Part shown: piece by piece, positions 58,005 to 64,000 of the stretch | How positions within the stretch are numbered: the stretch's first letter is position 1 | Layout of the letters: every line of letters begins with the position of its first letter | Assembly (NCBI GenBank): GCA_963841415.1 | Contig: CAWJCN010000001.1 | Span: forward strand, 1,488,001-1,552,000 | Direction of reading: 5' to 3' | Source of the DNA: DASUAS01 sp963841415 | Lineage (GTDB): Bacteria; Actinomycetota; Acidimicrobiia; IMCC26256; DASPTH01 | Length of the DNA stretch: 64,000 nt | Translations under genes and position numbers: made by a program | Notes under the pieces: generated by a model | What the model saw: only the letters and a program-made list of their open reading frames with translations | Databases searched by the model: none | What the model was told of the DNA's origin: nothing

Positions 58005-58996
58005 TGAGCACCACGGTGAGCGGCGTTGCCAGCCCGGTGGACTTCGAGACCTACGGCGACTACGCGCCGCCGCCCGGTGCCTACGTGCAGCGCGGCGACA
58101 TCGCCACGCTCACCTACCCCATCGACGGCCGCATCACCGACGACGGGTCCAGCGGGTTTCCCGCCGAGCCCGGCCGCTACCACCTCTACTACTCGCTCTA
58201 CTGCCCGTGGGCGCAACGACCGCTCATCGCGCTCAAGCTGCGCGGCCTCGACTCGGTGGTGTCGTGGTCGGCCGTCGACCCCGTGCGCGACGGCCGCGGT
58301 TGGGCCTTCCGCGAGGGCCGTGGCCACGGTCCCGATCCGGTGAACGGGTTCACGTTGTTGCAGGAGGCGTACCGGGCGACGGATCCCACGTTCGCGGGGC
58401 ACATCTCGGTGCCGGCACTGTGGGACCGCGTCGAGGGCCGTCTCGTCAGCAACCACTACGCGACGATGACCGTCGACCTCGAGACACAGTTCGCCGAGTG
58501 GGCTGATCCGGCCGTCGACCTCTACCCCGCGGCGCGGCGCAACGACATCGATGCGGTCAACGCCCACATCGTCGGCTCGCTCGCCACCGCGACGTACGCC
58601 GCGATGGGCGCGACCACGCAGGAGCGCTACGACGCGGTGATCGACCGCGTCTACGACGCCCTCGACCACTTCGAGCAGCGGCTCGCCGCACAGCGATACC
58701 TCGTCGGCGCTTCGGTCACCGACGCCGACCTGCTCCTCTACGTGCAGCTCGTCCGCTTCGACGCGGTGGCCGTGCCGCTGGGTCGGCTCACGCGCAAGCG
58801 GCTCGTCGATCACCCCAATCTCTGGGCGTACGCGCGCGACCTGTACCAGCGCCCCGCGTTCCGTGACGCGACCGACTTCGACCACGTCGTTCGCGGCACG
58901 TTCGGGACCGGCGCCGGCATCCGCACCCACCGGATCGTCCCGGCACTCCCCGCCGTCGACTGGGACTCGCCCCACGGCCGCGACGCACTGGGATGA
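58004..58996 (+). CDS. Xi-class glutathione transferase-like (glutathionyl-hydroquinone reductase family)
   Basis: A 330-residue protein of the ECM4/YqjG family. The thioredoxin-like domain carries YCPWAQRPLIALKLRGL, where Cys is the catalytic residue of the CPWAHR motif (His replaced by Gln). Then SVPALWDRVEGRLVSNHY and the helical C-domain (RRNDIDAVNAHIVGSLATATYAAM, YLVGASVTDADLLLYVQLVRFD). These enzymes remove thiols from glutathionyl- or mycothiol-like quinone adducts. Actinobacteria usually use mycothiol, so the true co-substrate may differ. Start overlaps the kinase stop. Confidence 0.88.
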   Translation: MSTTVSGVASPVDFETYGDYAPPPGAYVQRGDIATLTYPIDGRITDDGSSGFPAEPGRYHLYYSLYCPWAQRPLIALKLRGLDSVVSWSAVDPVRDGRGWAFREGRGHGPDPVNGFTLLQEAYRATDPTFAGHISVPALWDRVEGRLVSNHYATMTVDLETQFAEWADPAVDLYPAARRNDIDAVNAHIVGSLATATYAAMGATTQERYDAVIDRVYDALDHFEQRLAAQRYLVGASVTDADLLLYVQLVRFDAVAVPLGRLTRKRLVDHPNLWAYARDLYQRPAFRDATDFDHVVRGTFGTGAGIRTHRIVPALPAVDWDSPHGRDALG

Positions 58997-59002
58997 GACA
59001 GC

Positions 59003-59350
59003 TCAGACGAGGACCTTGGCGAAGCTGAGCTCGTGACCGTCGGGATCTCGGAGATGGAAGTAGCGCTCACCCCATGGCGCATCGACGGGAGTCGTCTCCG
59101 GCGCGTAGCCGTGCTCGAGCGCGCGCTCGTACATGGCATCGACGTCCGCCACCCAGAAGATCACGCGTCCCCAGATCGCCGGCACCGGCGCGTGTGCGGC
59201 ATCGAACTGCACGTTGAGGAACCCGTCGCCGACTCGGTACGTGGTGAACAGTGCATCGGGACCGCCGACGACGGGCTCGAAGCCCAGCGACGCGTAGAAC
59301 GTACAAGAGGCGTCCATCGCCGCGGTCACGAGCGTGACCGCGTTGATCAT
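59003..59350 (-). CDS. VOC (glyoxalase/bleomycin resistance) family protein
   Basis: A 115-residue VOC fold protein: MDASCTFYASLGFEPVVGGPDALFTTYRVG, then VIFWVADVDAMYERALEHGYAPETTPVDAPWGERYFHLRDPDGHELSFAKV. The Glu near HELSF is a typical metal ligand. ATG 59350 is used; a TTG at 59365 would overlap the upstream stop by four bases and add LSDIE. It could be a lyase, dioxygenase or resistance protein. It forms an operon with the STAS-like gene. Confidence 0.8.
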   Translation of the reverse strand: MINAVTLVTAAMDASCTFYASLGFEPVVGGPDALFTTYRVGDGFLNVQFDAAHAPVPAIWGRVIFWVADVDAMYERALEHGYAPETTPVDAPWGERYFHLRDPDGHELSFAKVLV

Positions 59351-59361
59351 CTCGATGTCGC

Positions 59362-59760
59362 TCAACCAGCCGCCCAGGCCGTCGCCGCCGCGAGCTCGGT
59401 GGTCGGGAAGACCTTCATCCCGTTGGGTGCGAGCCAGGAGAACGCGTGTGTGAGGTGACGCATCCAATCGATGTCGGTCACGAGCGCCACACGGCCCCAG
59501 CCCTTGAAGTGTGAGAAGCCGTACTTGGTGTCGTCCCAGAGCGCGCCCGACGAGAAGCCGTCGAATCGTGGGCCGGCGACGAACACCACGTTCACCGGAT
59601 CGTGCGCGGCACGACCGGCGTCGAACGTGGGAATCAGCACCTGCTCGTAGTCGTCGGCGGTCACCGTGCCGACCGCTTCGACTCCCACGACACCTCCGGG
59701 CATGCCTTCGAGCACCTCGATCATCTGTGACACCTCCGGGTCGGCGTTCCGTGACAGCAC
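59362..59760 (-). CDS. SpoIIAA-like STAS-fold protein
   Basis: A 132-residue protein: MIEVLEGMPGGVVGVEAVGTVTADDYEQVLIPTFDAG, VNVVFVAGPRFDGFSSGALWDDTKYGFSHFKGWGRVALVTDIDWM. This matches the SpoIIAA-like family, a STAS-type fold found as a stand-alone protein in many bacteria, of unclear function. The first 12 residues before MIEVLEG may not be translated. It lies upstream of the VOC gene. Two divergent genes on the other side have no obvious relation. Confidence 0.82.
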   Translation of the reverse strand: MLSRNADPEVSQMIEVLEGMPGGVVGVEAVGTVTADDYEQVLIPTFDAGRAAHDPVNVVFVAGPRFDGFSSGALWDDTKYGFSHFKGWGRVALVTDIDWMRHLTHAFSWLAPNGMKVFPTTELAAATAWAAG

Positions 59761-59786
59761 CCATGTTCGCGTGCGACGCTCGCGCC

Positions 59787-60224
59787 GTGCCCCGAAACCC
59801 CGCCGAGCTGGTCGAACCGATCCTCCAATCGCTCGTCGCCGACGGCGAGCAGCTACGAGGCTGGTGCCTGGCCACCGAGCAGAGCACGTTCAGCGGCCAC
59901 ATGAGCGTCGTCGCGGTCACCGACCACCGGCTGCTTCTGCAGGGGGTCGACCGCAAGCTCCGCCCGAAGGACGCGCCGCTCGCCATCCAACCCGACGAGC
60001 TCGCCCACGCGAGCAGCGACGGCGCCGGACATGGCTGGTGGACGGCGACCGCGGGCATCATGGACGCCGCCGCGCTCACGCTGCAGCTGGAGACAACCAG
60101 CGGAGAGAAGCGGAAGCTCACCTTGATGCGGGGCGGAACCGGCGCCTTCGGCAAGCTCGGCGGCGGAGAGGCCCAGCAGCAGGGCATCGACGCGCTCGCC
60201 GAGTGGTTGCGCGCTGCGGGCTGA
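59787..60224 (+). CDS. Bacterial PH-like domain protein
   Basis: A 145-residue protein: GWCLATEQSTFSGHMSVVAVTDHRLLLQGVDRKLRPKDAPLAIQPDELAHASSDGAG, LTLQLETTSGEKRKLTLMRGGTG. The repeated strands with a VTDHRLLL motif fit the bacterial PH-like fold. GTG 59787 (VPRNPAELVEP) is chosen; an ATG at 59764 would add MFACDARA. C-terminal Gly-rich loop then helix. Role unknown. Confidence 0.6.
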   Translation: MPRNPAELVEPILQSLVADGEQLRGWCLATEQSTFSGHMSVVAVTDHRLLLQGVDRKLRPKDAPLAIQPDELAHASSDGAGHGWWTATAGIMDAAALTLQLETTSGEKRKLTLMRGGTGAFGKLGGGEAQQQGIDALAEWLRAAG

Positions 60225-60274
60225 CTGTTCCGGCCGCGCGGCAGCGCGGAGCGCTCTCATGCCAGACTCGCCCG

Positions 60275-61105
60275 ATGAGTGGACTCGTCCTGACCGGACT
60301 CGAAGACAAGGTGGCAGTCGTGACCGGCGCCGGGCGCATGCGCTCCATCGGTCGCCCGATCGCGGTGGAGCTCGCGCGCGCCGGGTGCGATGTGGTGCTC
60401 ACCGGCACCGGGCGGCCGCCGGAGCGTTACCCCGACGACGAGAAGGAAGCCGGGTGGCGCGACATCGACTCCGTGGCCGACGAGGTGCGCGCGCTCGGCC
60501 GGCGCGCCTTCCCCGTCGTCAGCGACGTGTCCGATCCTCAGGCCGTCGAGGGCCTCGCGCAGCAGGTGGTGGACGAGCTCGGGCGCGTCGACATCGTGGT
60601 CAACAACGCGGCTGCGGCGCGCGGTGACGACCGCGTGCCGGTCGTCGACCTGCCCGTCGACCTGTGGCGACGGATCATCGAAGTGAACCTCAACGGCACC
60701 TTCTACATGAGCCGGACGTTCGGACAGCGTCTCGTCGCGCAGGGCGAGGGCGGCAGCATCGTGAACATCTCGTCCATCGGCGGGAAGATGATGGCGGCGC
60801 GGACCGCGGCGTACTCGGCGTCGAAGGCGGGCATCCACGCCCTCACCTGCGCGATGGCGGGCGAGCTCGGTGGTGACCGGGTCCGGGTGAACACGATCTG
60901 CCCCGGCATCATCGACACCTTCCGCCTCGACGACATCCCGCGGGGCGAGGCCTTCGACACGATGGTCGCCCGCCAGATCCCTCTTGGCCGCCCCGGCGCG
61001 GGCGAGGACATCGCGTGGATGGCCGTCTACCTGTGTTCCGACCAGGGCTCCTGGATCACCGGTCAGCTCTACAGCGTCGACGGTGGCACGCTCCCCGGCC
61101 GCTGA
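60275..61105 (+). CDS. Short-chain dehydrogenase/reductase
   Basis: A 276-residue SDR with a modified cofactor loop, VVTGAGRMRSIGRPIAVELARAG (insertion of MRS before IG). It then has VLTGTGRPPERYPDDEKE, VNNAAAARGDD, VNISSIGGKMMAARTAAYSASKAGIHAL with Ser-Tyr-Lys, and GQLYSVDGG. The unusual loop is seen in enoyl-ACP reductase-like and some hydroxyacyl reductases. ATG 60275 is clear. It converges with an FMN-dependent oxidase across a hairpin. Confidence 0.88.
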   Translation: MSGLVLTGLEDKVAVVTGAGRMRSIGRPIAVELARAGCDVVLTGTGRPPERYPDDEKEAGWRDIDSVADEVRALGRRAFPVVSDVSDPQAVEGLAQQVVDELGRVDIVVNNAAAARGDDRVPVVDLPVDLWRRIIEVNLNGTFYMSRTFGQRLVAQGEGGSIVNISSIGGKMMAARTAAYSASKAGIHALTCAMAGELGGDRVRVNTICPGIIDTFRLDDIPRGEAFDTMVARQIPLGRPGAGEDIAWMAVYLCSDQGSWITGQLYSVDGGTLPGR

Positions 61106-61116
61106 TCGCCCCATCT

Positions 61117-61176
61117 CCTCCGAAAATCTCGGAGTTGACCCCCACGGACGACACCGAACTCTGAGATGTTCGGAGG
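61117..61176. terminator. Bidirectional hairpin terminator between convergent genes
   Basis: 21-base arms at 61117-61137 and 61156-61176 pair with three mismatches around an 18-base loop (core CCTCCGAAAATCTCGGAGTT opposite AACTCTGAGATGTTCGGAGG). It lies between the SDR stop and the stop of the convergent FMN-oxidase gene, where a shared terminator is expected. No U-run follows on either strand. Confidence 0.6.
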
Positions 61177-61184
61177 GGCGCGGG

Positions 61185-62408
61185 TCAGCGCGGGATGGGG
61201 ATGTTCACGAGGTCGCGGGTCAGGTGCTCGACGTCGTGGGCGCCGATGAGCGCCATGGTGCGGCGGACGTCGGCGTCGAAGAGCTGGAGCACGTGGTCGA
61301 CACCGCGCTCGCCGGCGGCACCGAGGCCGTAGAGGTACGCACGCCCCGCCATGCAGGCGCGCGCGCCGAGCGCGAGCGCCTTCACGATGTCGCTCCCCCG
61401 GCGGACTCCGCCGTCGCAGATGATCTCGATGCGATCGCCGACTGCGTCGGCCACCGGCGCGACCAGGTCGGCGATGGCGGGCGCGGAGTCGAGCTGGCGA
61501 CCACCGTGGTTGGAGAGCGCGATCGCCTCGATGCCCTCGTCGGCCGCGATCTTCGCGTCGGCGACCGTCTGGATGCCCTTGACGACGATGGGGCCGTCCC
61601 AGATCGACCGCAACCATTCCGCGTCACGCCACGTGAGACCGGGGTCCATCTGGTGCGCGATGTAGTCGGCCAGCGTGACGGCGGTGGAGCCGTCACCCAC
61701 CTGCTGCCCGGCCACGTTGGCGAAGCGGATGGCCTCGCTGCGCACGAAGTGCCACGTCCAGCTCGGGTGGATGGCTCCGTCGAGCAACGTGTCGAGTCCG
61801 ATCTTGGGCGGGAGCTCGAAGCCGCGGCGCACGTCGCGCTCGCGCCGCCCGTGCACGGTGAGGTCGACGGTGAACACGAGCGCCTCGAACCCGGCGGCCG
61901 CGGCCCGCTTCACCATCTCCGCGCACAACCCGCGGTCGCGGAACATGTACAGCTGGAACCACTTGCGGCCGTCGCTGACGTCGGCGATCTCCTCGATCGA
62001 ACGCGTGCCGAGCGTGCTCAAGGTGTAGGGCAGCCCGGCTCTCGCCGCCGCCCGCGCCACCGCCAGCTCGCCGTCGGGATCGGCGATGCGCGTGAAACCG
62101 GTCGGTGCCAACACCAGCGGGATGGCGAGCGGTCGGCCGAGCAGCGTGGTCGACGGGTCGGGCTTGCCGACGCCCTGCAGCACCCGGGGGTGGAAGCCGA
62201 TGCGGCGGAACGCGGCCATGTTCTCGCCCATGGTGTGCTCGTCCTCCGCGCCGCCGTCGATGTAGTCGAACACGCCACGAGGCAGGCGGCGACGCGCCAT
62301 GACCCGGAGGTCGTGGACGTTGGCGGCGCGGGCCAAGCGGCGCTCGACGGGGTCGAGCTGGAACCGGCGGAATCGCATCACCGAGCGCAGGGTCTCGATC
62401 ATCGACAT
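61185..62408 (-). CDS. FMN-dependent alpha-hydroxy acid dehydrogenase (LldD-like)
   Basis: A 407-residue TIM-barrel flavoenzyme: VHDLRVMARRRLPRGVFDYIDGGAEDEHTM (family start), LVLAPTGFTRIADPDGELAVARAA, FQLYMFRDRGLCAEMVKRA, VVKGIQTVADAKIAADEGIEAIALSNHGGRQLDSAPA (catalytic His and substrate Arg), IEIICDGGVRRGSDIVKALALGARACMAGRAYLYGLGAAGE (FMN phosphate site). Oxidises L-lactate or another 2-hydroxy acid. ATG 62408. Divergent from an SDR 43 bases away. Confidence 0.93.
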   Translation of the reverse strand: MSMIETLRSVMRFRRFQLDPVERRLARAANVHDLRVMARRRLPRGVFDYIDGGAEDEHTMGENMAAFRRIGFHPRVLQGVGKPDPSTTLLGRPLAIPLVLAPTGFTRIADPDGELAVARAAARAGLPYTLSTLGTRSIEEIADVSDGRKWFQLYMFRDRGLCAEMVKRAAAAGFEALVFTVDLTVHGRRERDVRRGFELPPKIGLDTLLDGAIHPSWTWHFVRSEAIRFANVAGQQVGDGSTAVTLADYIAHQMDPGLTWRDAEWLRSIWDGPIVVKGIQTVADAKIAADEGIEAIALSNHGGRQLDSAPAIADLVAPVADAVGDRIEIICDGGVRRGSDIVKALALGARACMAGRAYLYGLGAAGERGVDHVLQLFDADVRRTMALIGAHDVEHLTRDLVNIPIPR

Positions 62409-62451
62409 CGCACGAATGCTAGAAGAGGGCACCCCGAGCGGGAGGCTTGTC

Positions 62452-63222
62452 GTGGAACGGTTCCAGGATCGACACATCATCGTCACCGGCGGCGGCTCCG
62501 GTATCGGGCGCGCCACCGTCCTGCGTCTCCTCCGGGAGGAGGGGACGGTGCACACCGTCGACGTCGACGAGCCCGGTCTCGTCGGCACCGCCGAACTGGC
62601 TGATGCCGAAGGCATCGGGCATCACCTCACGACCGCGGTGCTCGACATCGCAGACGAGCGGGCCGTCGCCACGGGTGTGCAGGCCACCGTCGACCGCTTC
62701 GGCGGGCTCGACGTGCTCGTGAACGCGGCCGGCATCCTGCGCGCCGCCAACACCCACGAGTGCACCCTCGACATGTGGAACCAGGTGATCGGGATCAACC
62801 TCACCGGCACGTTCCTCATGTGCCGCGCCGCCATTCCCGCGCTGCTCGAGTCGGCGCACGCGGCGATCGTGAACTTCAGCTCGACCTCGGCGGCGTTCGG
62901 ACACCCGTACATGGCGGCGTACGCCGCCAGCAAGGGTGGGATCGACGCGATGACGCACACCCTCGCCGTCGAATACGGCAAGCGCGGCATCCGAGTCACC
63001 GCGGTCGCGCCGGGGAGCATCCAGAGCGGGATCACGGAGACCACCGGCGGGATGCTTCCGTCCGACACGGACTGGAACCTGTTCGTGAAGATGACGCCGA
63101 TGCTCGCCGACGGCTTCGCGCCGCCCGACGTCGTGGCTTCGGTCATCGCCATGCTCGCGTCCGACGACGGCGAGTTCGTCACCGGCACGGCGCTGCGCAT
63201 CGACGGCGGTGCCCACGCCTGA
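62452..63222 (+). CDS. Short-chain dehydrogenase/reductase
   Basis: A 256-residue SDR: IIVTGGGSGIGRATVLRLLREEG, VHTVDVDEPG (Asp, NAD-leaning), VNAAGILRAANTHECTLDMWNQVIGINLTGTFLMC, VNFSSTSAAFGHPYMAAYAASKGGID with Ser-Tyr-Lys, and GTALRIDGGAHA. GTG 62452 follows GGGAGG by seven bases. Divergent from the 2-hydroxy acid oxidase; the two may act on related hydroxy acids. It ends 110 bases before the convergent binding-protein gene. Confidence 0.9.
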   Translation: MERFQDRHIIVTGGGSGIGRATVLRLLREEGTVHTVDVDEPGLVGTAELADAEGIGHHLTTAVLDIADERAVATGVQATVDRFGGLDVLVNAAGILRAANTHECTLDMWNQVIGINLTGTFLMCRAAIPALLESAHAAIVNFSSTSAAFGHPYMAAYAASKGGIDAMTHTLAVEYGKRGIRVTAVAPGSIQSGITETTGGMLPSDTDWNLFVKMTPMLADGFAPPDVVASVIAMLASDDGEFVTGTALRIDGGAHA

Positions 63223-63280
63223 CTCCGCCTTACCCGCCTTGCCCCCGGTCGCTCGCCTCCGCTCGCACATTCCGTCCCAG

Positions 63281-63312
63281 CCGGCGGGACGGGCGGAGCC
63301 CGCTCCCGCCGG
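63281..63312. terminator. Strong GC-rich hairpin between convergent genes
   Basis: CCGGCGGGACGGGC pairs with GCCCGCTCCCGCCGG (63298-63312) with one bulged base and a 3-base loop. It lies between the SDR and the Liv-type binding protein and should stop transcription from both sides. The flanking bases (GGTCGCTCGCCTCCGCTCGC) recall the repeat modules elsewhere in this window. Confidence 0.6.
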
Positions 63313-63332
63313 GGCGTGCGGACTCGCTCCTT

Positions 63333-64000
63333 CTACGGCTTCGTGAGGTCGGCCTCGAACGTGTAGCGGTTCGACGTGGTGCAGTCGAACGTCCCTGCTT
63401 TCTTCGGGTAGATGCGCGAGAACTTGCCGCTGTTCCACTGCACGACCATGAAGCAGCTCGACGGGACCTTGCCGCCGATGTTCACGGTGCCGGTCATGCC
63501 GCCGGCGTTGAAGCTGGTCATGCCCTTCAGCGAGGTCAGCAACGACGCGCGGGTCAGGCCATCGGTCGACTTCGCCGCCGCGTTCGCCGCTTGTTGGAAC
63601 GCCAGCACGGCCTCGAAGCCGTACACGCCGAAGGCGCTCGCGTTGCCCTTGCCGATGTACTTCAGGAATCCGGCGAGCGTCTTGTTCGACTTCGCCTCCG
63701 AGAACGGCAGGAAGCCGAGGTCGACGTACTCGCCGTTCATCGTGTCCCCCGCGGCGGCCATCGCCTTCTCGTCGTAGCAGGCGCTCGTGCACTGCCAGAC
63801 GACCTTGCTGGAGTCGACGCCCTGGAGCGCAGCTTCCGAGCGGAGCAGCACCGCGCCCGGCGTGGTGAGACCGTTGTCCGACCAGTTGGCGCCGTCCTGC
63901 TTCATCTGGCTGACGACCGGGGTGAACGCGCTCTGCGGCGACGAGTTCGACAGCACCGGCATGCTGGTGACGTCGATGCCGGCGTTCTTGGCTCCGGCTG
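63333..64000 (-). CDS. ABC transporter substrate-binding protein (LivJ-like), partial
   Basis: C-terminal 222 residues of a type 1 periplasmic-binding protein: IDVTSMPVLSNSSPQSAFTPVVSQMKQDGANWSDNG, VVWQCTSACYDEKAMAAAGD, YVDLGFLPFSEAKSNKTLAGFLKYIGKG, FGVYGFEAVLAFQQAANAAAKST, LTRASLLTSLKGMTSFNAGGMTGTVNIGGK and FMVVQWNSGKFSRI. This is the leucine/amide-type binding-protein pattern. Four Cys may form two disulfides. The N-terminus and lipoprotein signal lie beyond the window. It might serve the Liv-type transporter at 8.5-12 kb, which lacks an adjacent binding protein, or one outside the window. Confidence 0.85.
   Translation of the reverse strand, partial: AGAKNAGIDVTSMPVLSNSSPQSAFTPVVSQMKQDGANWSDNGLTTPGAVLLRSEAALQGVDSSKVVWQCTSACYDEKAMAAAGDTMNGEYVDLGFLPFSEAKSNKTLAGFLKYIGKGNASAFGVYGFEAVLAFQQAANAAAKSTDGLTRASLLTSLKGMTSFNAGGMTGTVNIGGKVPSSCFMVVQWNSGKFSRIYPKKAGTFDCTTSNRYTFEADLTKP

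Noticed and set aside
61185..62408. Mycofactocin system dehydrogenase (mftD)
   Set aside because: The sequence fits the general 2-hydroxy acid oxidase family and no other mycofactocin genes are present.
1..64000. rRNA, tRNA or insertion sequence genes
   Set aside because: No tRNA-like cloverleaf with CCA-type end, rRNA motif or transposase motif was noticed on either strand. A covariance-model scan would be needed to exclude a missed tRNA.

Overview
The window is a GC-rich, gene-dense stretch from an actinobacterium. The mix of genes suggests an uncultured or little-studied member of the Acidimicrobiia: a Gram-positive type Tad pilus locus without a secretin, F420-type luciferase-like oxidoreductases, many SDRs, CaiB-type CoA-transferases, an acyl-CoA dehydrogenase paired with an APH-type kinase, a cytochrome P450, a molybdopterin oxidase, and many small dimeric alpha/beta-barrel proteins. 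The taxonomic placement is inference from gene content. I saw no rRNA, tRNA, CRISPR array or transposase.

Layout. 1-6.1 kb: a Tad/Flp pilus operon on the minus strand (cpaB, tadZ, tadA, tadB, tadC, flp, two TadE-like genes), mostly joined by 4-base stop/start overlaps. 6.2-8.6 kb: a small HTH protein, an unknown protein and a secreted copper-type protein. 8.5-12.8 kb (minus): an SDR, then LivF and a fused LivH-LivM-LivG of a branched-chain amino acid type ABC transporter. 12.9-20.3 kb (plus): an F420-type oxidoreductase, a molybdopterin oxidase, a P450 and two adjacent CoA-transferases, which look like a catabolic cluster. 20.3-28.6 kb: a secreted nucleoside hydrolase, dimeric-barrel proteins, a GH3 glycosidase, and a DrrAB-like exporter divergent from a MarR gene. 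28.6-30.7 kb: a mesaconyl-CoA transferase/hydratase-like pair. 30.7-33.5 kb: a compositionally different island with a CmtR-like metal sensor, a 26-residue cysteine-rich peptide (probable metallothionein) and decayed or unknown genes. 33.6-64 kb: many stand-alone lipid or xenobiotic catabolism genes, ending in a Liv-type binding protein that runs off the window.

Three things cut across the annotation. First, ten conserved reading frames are broken, and every break lies in an alternating CG tract where a two-base change restores the frame. Either uncorrected sequencing error or true dinucleotide slippage would produce this, so I annotate these genes as single frameshifted CDSs. Second, a family of GC-rich repeats sits directly upstream of start codons, in the direction of the downstream gene. 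One member is amplified to four essentially identical 62-bp tandem units. Third, a CmtR-type repressor with all three expected metal-binding cysteines is followed, 11 bases later and behind a near-perfect ribosome binding site, by the tiny cysteine-rich peptide. This is the best candidate in the window for a compact, undescribed metal-handling system.
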